Shown in pieces: positions 26,311 through 37,150 of a DNA stretch of 64,000 nt. The translations under genes were made by a program, and so were the position numbers. How positions within the stretch are numbered: the stretch's first letter is position 1; every line of letters starts with the position of its first letter. The DNA comes from Musa acuminata AAA Group (lineage: Eukaryota; Streptophyta; Magnoliopsida; Zingiberales; Musaceae): positions 17,966,001 through 18,030,000 of the forward strand of contig NC_088356.1 in NCBI RefSeq assembly GCF_036884655.1, written 5' to 3'. The notes below the pieces were generated by a model, which was not told where the DNA came from, did no database searches, and worked only from the letters and a program-made list of their open reading frames with translations.

Positions 26311-27170
26311 GGGACTGAGAGCGAGCGATGAAGAGGAAGACGAAGAGGGAGAGGGAGAAGGAAAGGGAGAACGCTGTTTAAAGAACGAAGGGTACAGGAT
26401 AAGAGAGCGGGCTCGAGAGCAAGCCTATGGTACTGCCAAAAATACGTTGCATTTCAGTTCGCGACACACACTTTCACCAACCACCTATGCCTCGGTGTGT
26501 CCCGCCCATTCTTGTTACAATCTCCAATTAAAAAACAGGTACGTCTGTGAAAAGAGTGCTGGTCTTGTTGGGGAAGAGAGGAGGGAAGGCATATGCGAAG
26601 CGCAGATTCTATCGACTGGTTTTATAATTTGGAGCCCGACTACGCAACCCAATTTGTTTACCTCCATTCTCGGTAACCTACGAAACGGTGGCCCCGTGCT
26701 TCCTTTGCGAGTAAACGAAACGTTTTTGTTTTTTTTTTTTACGAGTGAAAGGGATGGGAAAGAAGATATTTCGGAGCGGGAAAATTTAATATATTTTACT
26801 TTTGAATTTTTTTTCTTTTTTTCTCTCTTAAATGAAGCTTCGCACTTATTAGAGTCCATGGAGTTGTCATCTACCCTTATAATTAACCATAATTAATATT
26901 TTGATCTTTATATTTTAAAAAATAATATTATGATCTATATAAAAATAAAATATTTAATCTAAATTCTCGTTATTTTTTAAGTAATATATTTAAAAAAATT
27001 ATAAATAAAAATATAATTTTATTATATTTTAAATTATTAATTTTATATATTTTTTTCGATTTATATAAATTTTAAATGAAGAATTAAGATTAAATATTTT
27101 AAGTGTGATCGGCAATCCACGTGTGACCCGTCCCACCCGTCCACGTGATATATTTTTAATATTTCTTACG
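26311..27170. promoter_or_regulatory. Upstream region of UGP3 with a pair of G-boxes
   Basis: GA-rich leader-like sequence (26311-26400) passes into AT-rich DNA (26880-27110). Two CACGTG palindromes lie at 27118-27123 and 27142-27147, 24 bp apart. CACGTG is the G-box core bound by plant bZIP and bHLH factors, including light regulators. They sit about 810-840 bp upstream of the UGP3 start and just before the plus-strand exon-like segment, so they could serve either direction. No clear TATA box was picked for UGP3. Confidence 0.4.
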
Positions 27171-27179
27171 CGCAATTAA

Positions 27180-27416
27180 GCCTCCTCCCCCGAGGCAAAC
27201 AAGCGCGTCCTCGATACCATCAAGGAGTTGGGCCGGCTCACTTATGGCGTCATGGTCTAATTACCGGGATAGTTTCACAAAGTAGACGATCTCAGATAGG
27301 CATTGTTGGAGCGCCGTTGTTCCGTGCTCGCCTACAAGCGCGCTCTCGTCTTACGGAACATACGGCCATTCCTGCTTGATCGCCGTGTCCAAGTGTCCGA
27401 GTCGGCTTGTAAAGGT
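27180..27416 (+). other. GC-rich exon-like segment, gene not recognised
   Basis: Between AT-rich flanks, this stretch has coding-like composition. A plus-strand frame from about 27194 reads NKRVLDTIKELGRLTYGVMV and then stops. A second frame from 27303 reads ERRCSVLAYKRALVLRNIRP and on to SESACK, followed by GGTACAATC, a possible donor. A telo-box-like AAACCCTAA occurs at 27503-27511, as often seen near plant transcription starts. It could be a first exon or leader diverging from UGP3, or a gene fragment. I could not name a family. Confidence 0.25.
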
Positions 27417-27429
27417 ACAATCTCGATGG

Positions 27430-28600
27430 ATTTTGATTTGGAGGCTGTTAGAGAATCGATTTGTTATCTTGTTTTTTATTCCGATGAGTTTTTCCTCTCG
27501 TAAACCCTAATCGTTCGCATTTCTCCGCTTCTTGCTTCGGAATCTTCAGACTGTTTCGTTCCTATAGATTCAACCTTCTTACCTATCTCAACCTCCCTGT
27601 GAGTGGAGATTCGTAACCCTAGTTACACCGCTTCCCTTCGGTATTTTGTTTTTGGTTAAATAAAATACATTGAGCTTCTATGTTTTATTAGGCACAATTT
27701 TTCAGTTCTTTTGGCATCTTATATGATGCATTAGTATGCATGTGATCCATTTTGGCCGCCTTCATTGTAAGGTAGTAGCCTCAATGGGTCTATTTGTTCA
27801 TTATATTGTTTTCAGTTTGATGTGTTAAGATTTTGTGTCCGTGAACTGGGAATTATTTTTATCCCAATTATTCTAATCTTTTTACATTTTAATCCATCGA
27901 AAAAAGTTCATAAAGCAAAAGAATCTTGTATGCTAAATATGTCATTAATTTTTTTATGCATCATCTTCAGGTTCGTTCAGTATTAGTGCAGTCCCACTAT
28001 GTTGTTACTGATACTGTAAAAATCTTACCATTGATTTAATTTCTTTTAGCACCTTGTATGAGAATGCGGTGAGATAGTCAACATTTATATAAGTGTCACT
28101 TGAGCTTATTTTTCCAGAAATCATCCCTTTTTCCCTTTTTTTGAATGGTTGCTTTGTTGAGTAATATGATTCCTGTTAGTCTTCCAAAGTTTAGTAATAG
28201 TACTTAGATTCAAACTAGTTGGAGGAGTCCGAGAGGTATAGAAGAAGATATTTTGAAGATACTTCAGTACTCTTGTGTATTCTTAGTTGATCTAGAGAGG
28301 CTTTAAAGAAGAATTTTATTTGAGTATATAAGAAATTTAAGACTGGGGTTTGGGTTAATTCGGGACAGATATTTATTGTATTGGTTTTTCTCATATAACA
28401 AAAAATTTAGTTTCTTCCGTCGACATAGGCAATTAATATAGAACCACGTTATGGTATGTTCCTTATTTATTGATCTCAAGAGTTTTTTTTTTTCCTGCTA
28501 TGTTCCTAATTCTCCACTTTAAAATCCTGCAGAGTCAGTGTTGCAACTTGGAGACTTGCTGTGCTGTAACAAACACTATATTAGTATTTTATTGTGTTTT
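27430..28600. other. Intergenic or intron-like DNA, no gene seen
   Basis: AT-rich sequence with pyrimidine runs and no long reading frame. It could be intron if the exon-like segments on either side belong to a transcript. No repeat family was recognised. Confidence 0.3.
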
Positions 28601-28605
28601 GCAGG

Positions 28606-28845
28606 TTGCTTGAGAATAATAGTCTGAGTGGGGTTCTGTTCCATACATCATTTGGCAAATCATGAATTTTATGGCAATAAAAGTCTGATCTTGTTAGACC
28701 TTATTGAAGGTAAATGACTGTTCTATGTTGATAATTTCTGATTTTAGCTGAAGCTTCCTGTTTTAATTTTCCAGGGATTTTGAGTTTAATAATCTCACAA
28801 ATCTCTCTGATATGCTTAACCCTCCTGCAAAAGTCAGTCTTTGGA
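28606..28845 (+). pseudogene. Possible relic of an LRR receptor-like kinase gene (two exon fragments)
   Basis: Two short stretches follow splice-acceptor-like sites. After TTTTGCAG (ending 28604) the frame reads LLENNSLSGVLFHTSFGKS and stops. After TTTTCCAG (ending 28775) it reads DFEFNNLTNLSDMLNPPAKV. The order LENNxLSG, then D-x-x-NNL...NPPA-x-V resembles the last ectodomain repeats of LRR receptor kinases of plant subfamily VIII-1, in which these lie in consecutive exons. No kinase domain or earlier repeats were found nearby, so if real it is a fragment. Confidence 0.4.
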
Positions 28846-29380
28846 TTTTTCTTATTTTGTGCTTTATTCCTAATATTTTATCATTTGAATAATAGTTACA
28901 AATAAGTCGGATGATGTGCAATTATTCAATGATAAAGGATTTGGCATATCTAAACTTTCACATAATTTACTTTTCCATCATAAATCATTTTTGCATGTTA
29001 AATTTAGTGTCCCATGATTTGTAACAATACACTAAGGCGAACAGCAAAACTATATAGTGATGATGTTTATGATAAAACATTATCGAATATTATTGTTACT
29101 TAGATCTTTATGATCCCAATCAAAATTTATTATTCTTTAATTGATTTCAAATTTTATTTTAATTTAGATTTTTATGATTTATCAATTATTGTCGAACTGA
29201 ATAGTAAAGCTCATTGTAATATGTCTAAAATGTCAGTGTTTTGAAACCATGTCAACTTGTACTTGGAAAAAGAGCACTTGGATAGTGCACTATGGTTATA
29301 ATATTTACAAACTAAGATCTCATGTGAACTAATTGAGAATACTACATTCACACTCAATCTTTTATCAATTTTGTAAGATC

Positions 29381-29433
29381 CACACAATCACACACACACA
29401 TATATGTACATGTACATGCACATGTACATGTAC

Positions 29434-29466
<33 letters not shown>

Positions 29467-29632
29467 TGTATGTATGTATGTATTTATGTAGAACTAGGTG
29501 TCCCAAATAATGCAAATTAGGTGGCGATTCTATGTGTGTATATATATATATACATATATATATATGTATATACATATATATATATATATATGTATATACA
29601 TATATATATATATATATATATACATATATATA
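29381..29632. repeat. Compound microsatellite: (AC)n, (TATG)n, (TA)n
   Basis: (CA)n near 29389-29400, TGTACA-rich DNA to 29430, about a dozen TATG units at 29436-29482, then alternating TA with TG steps at 29536-29632. Between the last two lies 29486-29535, one arm of the fold-back described next, in direct orientation. Confidence 0.9.
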
Positions 29633-29740
29633 ATGTAGAACCAGGTGCCCCTAAGAATGCAAATTAGGTGGTGATTCTATGATATATATATCATAGAATC
29701 ACCACCTAATTTGCATTATTTTGGACACATAGTTCTACAT
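29633..29740. repeat. 108-bp fold-back (MITE-like hairpin)
   Basis: The two 54-bp arms are near-perfect complements centred at 29686/29687. The inner 32 bases (29671-29702) are an exact palindrome around ATATATAT. The outer ends are ATGTAGAAC and GTTCTACAT. A diverged single arm is also present at 29486-29535 (ATGTAGAACTAGGTG to GGCGATTCTATG), so a second copy has lost its other arm. It sits in TA-rich microsatellite DNA, as described for some plant MITEs that target TA repeats. Confidence 0.85.
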
Positions 29741-31939
29741 TGTCGAATCTACTTTGCGATGTTCTCTTTCATTGTCCTATTTGGGTTGACAATCTATATA
29801 TCTATGGTCCTAGCTCTACTTTGCTCTACTTTGTACCATATTTATCATGATCTAGACTCAAAATCTTCTTAGCCTTTTTTGAGAATTGGACATCCGAAGT
29901 ACCTTTAGGAATGTTTATTTAATGTCTATATTTCATTCTAGCTCATATACCATTTACCGAGGGTATCAAAAATTGAATTCTTGAACTAAAACTTTGAACT
30001 ACTTGATGGTTTGGTTGAAATAATGATTTTTAGAAGTAAAAATATTAAACTACTACATGGTTTGATTGATTTATCAATCAAGTATGTTTGAGTCTTTGAG
30101 ATGAATTGCCTTTTATTAACATAATGAACTTTTGTTTTCTTCTAAACATGTATTTTGAACAAGTGAAAATGCTCAAATCTTTTGAATATAGTGTTATATC
30201 ATTTGCTTAAAGCACATGGGATACCATAATGGCTAATCCACTTGGATTGCACACTATTGCATCGAGCATCAATTTTTGGCAAGGAATGTGTATCGTATTC
30301 CCCCGCCAACTCACCATATTCATCCGGATCATGCCATAAAACAAGAGTATTCCATTGCATATAATAGATCATAAAGTTACTTGATAATTGTCCCTGATAT
30401 AGGATCTCATCAAGAGTCATAGGCCTTAAGTGAATCTCAATGCTTGAATGAGTTTGACTATGATTAACGTAAGGAAGTTCAAGTTTTATACATTAAGTTT
30501 GTGGAGGATCATAAGCTACTTTGGCATGGATGGAGTAATGAAAAATTAAATGAAGATGCAAAGCAAAGAGAAGTATTATACTAAATGTTGAGATACATAA
30601 GTGAGATTGAAGGATGAGTTTGAACCAAAAATGTTATCTTTGTCAAACCAAATTAAACTTAATGAAAGTTGTTGCGACATTAAATTATTTTAGTAAAACA
30701 AGAAAAGAAAAGAAAAGCTTGAAATGAGATCTAATGGGATTGAATCCTAGACTTCAAGGCAACCTCTTAAGCACCTCTACCTTATTTTAGCCTCATCCTC
30801 TTTACCAATCGGATAACCCACTATCATTTCTCTCATTCTTCAACCATTCTTTTATGGAAGCTAGGAAACCCTAGCTCTATCGAAGATTGAGGTAAGAGAA
30901 ATCTAATTCTTCCCTTGCTATATCTAGGGTTTCAGTTTTACAGATTATAAACTGATCTTTTCAGCTGCTTTTGAGTAACCTAGACTTTGAATGTATCTTT
31001 AATTTTTGGGTATGTTTTGGATGATTCTCTTATGGTCTAGCATGACCTTAATCTAAGACTAATGCATCGAGTTATGATTGTTCCAATCTGAGATAGTTAG
31101 AATCCCCTATTTTCTGAGAAGGGGTTCTATTTGAGTTGAATTAGACCTCTTAGGAATATGATTAGGCTCTGACCTTTTGATATGTTTTAAAAGATTCCTG
31201 TCGGGTTCTGTGAAATTTGAAATTGAATGAATACCACTACTGTACACCAAGATATGAGGTTCAAATAATCCCAACCCAGTTTCAACAAATAGAATAGGTG
31301 TTACTAATTGAATTAGGAATGCAGTTTAGCCTCTAAGTGATTTCGTTTTAAGTTGAAATTTGGTGTGTATTTAGTTTTATATATCTCCTAGTTTTTTATA
31401 AAATTTCATGATAATCCAAGATCATTTGGTCAACTATAATAGTGAAGTAAAATTTCTTCATAGAATTTTGTGATGGTTTGATTGATACTAGCTAGTTCAT
31501 TTGATTATAGAGTGAATTATTGAAAAATTTAATGGTTGAATTTAGATAAATTTTTAGGTTTAGTATAGTTTATTTTATGAGGGATTTTATCGAACTTTTC
31601 TATAAATTATTGTAATAAATTATTATAAATCAACAATTCAAGATGTAAGGTTCTTAATTAAGGCATTTCGTGACTCTATGCTCTCAATTTGATAGGAATA
31701 TCGCTCGCTAGCATCCTCGATTATTAAGGAACATGTTCTTTCATTGGTATCTTCAATTTTTAGTTTAATGTATAAGTTTAATTCATTGCAAAATAGTAGT
31801 CATATAAATTATCATATGCATAAGATATTTTAGAAAGTATGTTTCCACTGATATAATCGCCATGAGCTAGTCATAAGCTAGATGTGAATGTATATATTTT
31901 ATAAGCATAAAAATATATGAATTGCGATAAAAATATCTT
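29741..31939. other. Non-coding, possibly transposon-derived DNA
   Basis: AT-rich with no supported gene. 30700-30990 has a leader-like composition (AAACCCTAG motifs, GATTGAGGTAAG). No LTR or open pol was found. The 73-codon minus-strand frame at 30199-30420 is not recognised. Confidence 0.3.
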
Positions 31940-32250
31940 GTATGTATGCATATATGATGACATGCGGTGTGGGCATGTACTTGTTTTCTATAACGTGTGG
32001 TATGGGAGTGCATGAGTATGTTACGACGTGCAATGCACGTATATTCTATGACGTGCAGTGTAGGAGTGCACATATGTATTATGACGTGCATTGTGGGAGT
32101 GTATGTATATATTATGGCGTGTGGTGTGGGAGTGCATGTATATATTATGACGTGCGCTGTGGGAGTGCACGTATGTATTATGACGTATAGTGTGGGAGTG
32201 CATGTATATATTATGACATGGAGTGTGGGAGTGCACGTATATATTATGAT
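31940..32250 (+). repeat. 33-bp minisatellite (left part)
   Basis: About nine imperfect tandem copies of a 33-bp unit of the form TTATGACGTGCNNTGTGGGA followed by GTGCACGTATATA. Because 33 is a multiple of three, several frames stay open on both strands, giving spurious 11-residue-repeat peptides. The array is interrupted by the hAT element and resumes at 36048. Confidence 0.9.
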
Positions 32251-32529
32251 CAGTGATTGCAAAAGGCGCTCGGGCGCTCGCCTAGGCGCTCGGGCGAGGC
32301 GAGGCGAGGCCCGAGCGCCTCGCTAATGTCCCAGGCGGCGCGCTTCAAACAGGCGCCGCCTGGGCGCTCGCCCGAGCCCAGGCGCTGGGCGCTTCGGGCG
32401 AGCGCCTGGGTAAACCAAGGCGACCGAACCAGAATTTTAGGTCTGGTTCGGTCCTGGTTCGGTTATTAGTTGGTTCAATCGAACCAACTAAACCGATATA
32501 ACCCCAACCCTAACCCTAACCCAACACTA

Positions 32530-33040
32530 ACCTGCTGCCGCTGCCGCTCTCGATCCCGATCCCGATCGCGATCTCGACGCTCGCTGCCGCTGCTCGCGCC
32601 TCCCGCGAGCCTTCCCGCTGCTCGCGCCTCCCGCGAGCCCTCTCGCTGCTCGCGCCTCCTACGAGCCCTTCCGCTGCTCGCACCTTCCGCGAGCCCTCTC
32701 GCCTCCTGTGAGCCCTCCCGCGAGCCTTCCCGCTGCTCGCGCCTCCCTCGAGGCCTCCCGCTGCTCGCGCCTTCCTCTCCCTTTCCCTTTCCCGCTGCCG
32801 CTGCCGCCGCCGCTCGCCGCTGCCGCTGCCGCCGCCGCTCGCCGCTGCTGCTGCTGCTGCCGCTCGCCGCTGCTGTTGCTGCCGCCGCTCGCCGCTGCTG
32901 CTGCTGCTGCCGCTCGCCGCTGCTGCTGCCGCCGCTCGCCGCTGCTGCTGCTGCAGCCGCTCGCCGCTGCTGTTGCTGCCGCCGCTCGCCGCTACTGCCG
33001 CCGCCGCTGCTGCTGCCGCTCGCCGCTGCTTCCTCCTTTC
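32530..33040 (+). repeat. GC-rich CTG/CCG/CTCGC low-complexity tract in hAT 5' region
   Basis: Runs of GCTGCTGCTGC, GCCGCCGCTCGC and CCTCCCGCGAGCC. Plus-strand frames through it (32470-33081 and 32708-33088) encode only Arg/Ser/Ala/Leu/Pro runs. I treat it as non-coding leader of the element. A similar tract, reversed, lies in the deletion copy at 20570-20890. Just upstream, 32504-32522 has three CCCTAA-like telomere-type units. Confidence 0.85.
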
Positions 33041-33186
33041 TTCATCAGGCTCAGTATACTCTTACTATTAAGTTTATTTGAATTTTAAAATGATTAATTT
33101 TCTGTTAATAGATTAATAATATATTATTTTGATTTTAATGTTATTAATTTTTATTTATTTGAAATTATTGTTAGGTTTCAACATAA

Positions 33187-35800
33187 ATGGCAAGTGCAGA
33201 AAGCAACTCAATAGAGTCTCCAATGGTATCAAAAAAAGATCCTGCGTGGAAGTATAATTATTTGAAGGATCCGAAAGATCCTAATGCAGTGACTTGTATA
33301 TTCTGCGATAAGACTACCAGAGGTGGTATTTTTCGTGCAAAACAACATCTAGTAGGAAATTTCAAGAATGCAGCAGCTTGCAAAAAATGTCCACCTGAGA
33401 TAAAAGAAGAGTTGCTGAATTATATGAATGAAAAGAAGACACAAAAGAATGAATCTTATGGGAATTTACCAGAAGACAATGTTGAACATATCAGAGATGA
33501 AGAAGAAGATTATTCTACGAGTATTAACCCAAGTGAAAAAAGAGTATACGACAAAAAGGGAAAAGAAGTTATGAGTACTAAAAAAGGTAGAAAAGGACCG
33601 ATGGATCTATATATGCTTCAAGGATCCCAGAAACAACAAGGGCAAGCAGGAGGCTCAAAATTGAGACAAACAAATATAAGTGATGCTTGTGATAAAGAAA
33701 TAAGAGGAAGAACAATTCAGCACATTGCTCGCTTCTTCTATCAGGCTGGTCTTCCCCTTAGTACAACTCGTTTAGACAGTTTTAAGGATATGATTGAAGC
33801 TATTGGAAGATATGGTGCAGGATTAAAACCTCCAAGTTATTATGAGATGCGAGTTCCATTGCTGCAAAAAGAGTTGAATTATACAAATGACTTACTAAAG
33901 GGTCATAAAGAATCATGGGCAACACATGGTTGCTCTATTATGTCAGATGTTTGGACTGATAGGAGGCGTAGGAGTATAATTAATTTTATGGTTAATTGTT
34001 CTTTAGGGACTATGTTTGTGAAGTCAATAGATGCTTCATCTTTTGTAAAATCTGGAGACAAGATATATGATTTACTTGACAACTTCGTGGAAGAAATTGG
34101 AGAACAAAATATCGTTCAAATCATAACCGACAATGGAAGCAACTATGTTTTAGCTGGTAATATTCATCTTTTGATTTTGTTAATTATTTTATCTTCAATT
34201 AAGTGTGTTAAACTCTTAAGTCTTATCATTTTTGTTATCCTTTGTCTCAGGTAAATTGCTTGAATCAAAAAGACAACACTTGTATTGGACTCCATGTGCA
34301 GCACATTGTATTGATTTAATGTTGGAAGATATTGGAAAGATCTTAGAAATCAAGAAGACCTTAGAAAGGGCAATTTTTGTTGTTGGATTTCTTTATAATC
34401 ACATTGGGGCTTTGAATATGATGAGAGAATTTACAGGGAATAAAGAATTAGTGAGACATGGTGTTACCCGATTTGCTACTTCATTCTTGACATTACAGAG
34501 CATGCATCGTCAAAAACATACTCTGAGAAATATGTTTACCTCTGAGAAATGGGTGACAAGCAAATGGGCAAAAGAAGCAAAAGGCAAGAGGGCTGCTGAT
34601 ATCATCTTAATGCCATCCTTTTGGAATCATGTAGTTTATATATTAAAGGTAATGGGCCCTCTTGTTCGAGTCCTTCGATTGGCGGATAATGAAAATAAGC
34701 CTGCAATGGGATATATTTATGAGGCTATGGATAGAGCAAAGGAGACGATTAAAAGATCTTTTAATGAAAATGAAGAAAAATATGAGAAAATTTTTACAAT
34801 CATTGACGAAAGATGGAATTGTCAACTTCATCGTCCCTTACATGCAGCAGGATATTATTTGAACCCTGAATTCTTTTATAAGATTAAATCTGTTGGATTT
34901 GATGCAGAAGTTTTGGGTGGGTTATATCAGTGTGTTGCAAGATTAGTTCCCAGCATTGAGGTTCAAGATAAGATTATTCATGAATTATCTTTATATAAAA
35001 ATGCTGAAGGTCTTTTTGGAATTCCAATTGCCGTTCGATCCAGGACAACTACCTCTCCAGGTATTAATAATTTGATATAATTAATTTCATATATATTATG
35101 TTACTATGTTATTGCTAATAATAACATAAATTTTGCAGCTGAATAGTGGAGTCTATTTGGAAATTCCATCCCGAACTTACAGAAATTTGCTGTCAAAGTA
35201 CTTAGTTTGACATGTAGTGCTTCGGGTTGTGAGCGAAACTAGAGTGTCTTTGAGCATGTAAGTATTACTAAATATTTTTATTTTAATTAATTTATTTATT
35301 TAGATATATGTATTAATATATTTTTAAATTATATGACATGACAGATTCACTCGAAGAGAAGAAATCGGTTAGAACATCAACGATTGCACGATCTTGTTTA
35401 CATAAAGTATAATCAAGCTTTGAAGACTCGTCATGATTTGAAAAATAGATTTGATTCAATCTCATTGCAAGATATTGATGATTCAAATGAGTGGTTAGTA
35501 GGAGAAATGGGTGCTAACTTGCAAGATGCTGAAGACGAGCTTGTATTTGAAGATGATAGATTGACGTGGGGAGATGTGGCAAGAGCTTCAGGTGCTGGAG
35601 AATTACAAACATATACAAGACAGATGTTAAAGAGAAAAATGAGTGCAAAAGCATCAAGCTCGGCTCCTACTATTGTTGAAGACATAGAGAATGAAACATA
35701 TCTTGATGAAGAGGAAGGAATCGAAGAACAAGAGGAAGAAGACGAATTCAATGAAGATGATTTGTGTGAAAATGACGATAATATTGATTATGATGAATGA
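33187..35800 (+). pseudogene. hAT transposase, BED finger-DUF659-hAT dimerisation type, two in-frame stops
   Basis: It would cut and paste the flanking element. Four exons: 33187-34156, 34251-35060, 35139-35257, 35345-35800; all introns GT-AG, phases joining to 785 codons. Residues 35-68 form a BED-type zinc finger (C37, C40, H54, C65). Residues about 170-323 match DUF659, with the conserved SDVWTD and ITDNGSNY. Exon 2 carries TPCAAHCIDLMLEDI and VRHGVTRFATSFL, conserved in plant hAT transposases. Exons 3-4 hold the hAT dimerisation region (LTCSASGCERN, then SVFEH and IHSKRRNRLEHQRLHDLVY), with an acidic tail. TAG at 35144-35146 (codon 596) and TAG at 35240-35242 (codon 628) each replace a Trp normally conserved in this domain. 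The product would lack the dimerisation region and tail unless the stops are read through. The rest of the frame is intact. Confidence 0.9.
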
Positions 35801-36047
35801 CTTTAATGTAAAATGTTAATGTTTTGAATTTTGAAACTTTTTGTTAATGTGACATTGTGATTTTGTATCTTAGATTTTCTTAATTTAATAGCATATTTTT
35901 ATTTAAAATTTTAAATAATTATATTTATTAATTATATTATATATTTTTATATTTTAGCGCCTCGCTTCGCTCGGGCGAGCGCCTGGGCGAGCGCCTAGCG
36001 CCTCGGGCGTTTTTGGACCTTGGCGCCTAGCGCTTTTTAAATCACTG

Positions 36048-36110
36048 ATTATGATGACATACGGTGTGAAAGTATACGTATATGTTATAATATGAGGTGT
36101 AGAACTTTGT
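36048..36110 (+). repeat. 33-bp minisatellite (right part, after hAT)
   Basis: The array resumes with the duplicated ATTATGAT and continues GACATACGGTGTGAAAGTAT, then a degenerate last unit. Removing the hAT element and one copy of the duplication restores the 33-bp register. Confidence 0.8.
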
Positions 36111-36960
36111 GAGTTCACCATGCTTACTACATGTGCATATAAGCATTTTGAATTATTTCTACGTAGAATTTTAACTCTTTATTTTGCATATGCTATGTTA
36201 TAGGGTTATGCTTGCTAAATAAGTCATAGGATGAGGGGTTTACCGTTAAATATCTTATACTAATGATTTTGAAATGTTGTATACATAACATGATGCATGT
36301 TCACCTGAATAAAGCTTTGAAGACTTATACTTACTGAGTAATTACTTACTGGAGACTCTAATTTGCATATAAGGATACTAGTTCCCAACCCAAGTGATTG
36401 GGCAGGAAAGTAAACACGTGCAAGCCCATGCTAGTGTAGATCTAAACGATGACCTGTGGGAATTTTGTGTATAAATTTTAAATATGTTATATTTATGTTT
36501 TTCTTTGGTTAGAAGTTATAATCATGTACATGTGTCAAAAATATTATGTAAAGCAAAAGCCTTATGATTTTGATTAGTAAATTAGTATGTTTTAATTTTA
36601 AAATTGCATGCCTTCCGTTGCACTCTTATCGATCAATAATGAAACTTGAAAATATGATATCCTACTTTAGTCATGCATGTAGGGTATGAATGAAACTAGG
36701 AGTAAGATGCTACATAAACGATTCTTGAAGGATCTTGTGGATCATTCTTCTCTGATTTCTTTCTGGTGTGAGGGGTTTATCTTGGATGCTTTTGGGGGAA
36801 TTGTTAGTGTTTGTGAATCTTTTTAGGCTTAGCAACCTGTCAATGGATTAAGGAGTTCTTTGGTAAAGAAAATGTTAATACGACTTTTTGATGAACAATA
36901 CATGCTTGGGGAACAATGATTCAAGTATTCAATCGATGACTTGCGGATGGCACCAAAGAG
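36111..36960. other. Non-coding, no supported gene
   Basis: AT-rich, with a phrase CTTACTGAGTAATTACTTACTG (36330-36351) that looks transposon-derived. A frame at 36685-36834 reads MLHKRFLKDLVDHSSLISFW within an open stretch of 49 codons. It is not recognised and may be chance. Confidence 0.3.
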
Positions 36961-36963
36961 TTC

Positions 36964-37150
36964 TATATCAAAAACTTGTAATACTGACTGGTGGCAGTTA
37001 ACACCTTAAAGAAAGTGTACCAATTCACCATAAGCCCATCAATCTTGTTCTTTCCATCTCAAAAACTTGTAATGCTGAGTGGGGGCAGTTATCACCTTAG
37101 AGAAAGTGTACTAAAACACCAAAAGGCCATCAATTGTTCTTTTCATCTCA
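36964..37150. repeat. Tandem duplication of about 95 bp
   Basis: Two diverged direct copies: 36964-37056 and 37061-37150. Both begin with TCAAAAACTTGTAAT, continue through GGCAGTT and AGAAAGTGTAC, and end near TCTTTTCATCTC. Non-coding. Confidence 0.8.

Larger units (their letters stand above)
32251..36047 (+). mobile_element. Complete hAT transposon (broken transposase)
   Basis: 3797 bp flanked by a perfect 8-bp duplication, ATTATGAT (32243-32250 and 36048-36055). Ends are CAGTGATTGCAAAAGGCGC and a right end reading inward CAGTGATTTAAAAAGCGC. Both sides carry clustered GC-rich subterminal repeats (GGCGCTCGGGCGAGCGCC types), the usual transposase-binding architecture. A low-complexity CTG/CCG tract (32530-33040) precedes the transposase gene at 33187-35800. 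The perfect target duplication suggests recent insertion. It is the parent type of the deletion copy at 20188-21156. Confidence 0.92.

Noticed and set aside
26102..26896. 264-codon plus-strand frame, Glu/Arg-rich
   Set aside because: Antisense shadow of UGP3 exon 1 and its GA-rich leader; no domain.
30199..30420. 73-codon minus-strand frame
   Set aside because: No recognisable motif, no splice or promoter context; length expected by chance.
31867..32326. Several overlapping frames on both strands with 11-residue repeats
   Set aside because: The 33-bp minisatellite period keeps frames open; they are repeat artefacts.
32504..32522. CCCTAA-type units suggesting telomeric DNA
   Set aside because: Only about three units, inside the hAT leader; not a telomere or interstitial array.
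32470..33088. Long plus-strand frames rich in Arg, Ser, Ala and Leu
   Set aside because: They are translations of a CTG/CCG low-complexity tract in the hAT leader, have no domain, and stay open in more than one frame.
36685..36834. 49-codon open stretch reading MLHKRFLKDLVDHSSLISFW
   Set aside because: Looks protein-like but has no assigned family and no second supporting exon in phase; kept only as a note in the region entry.
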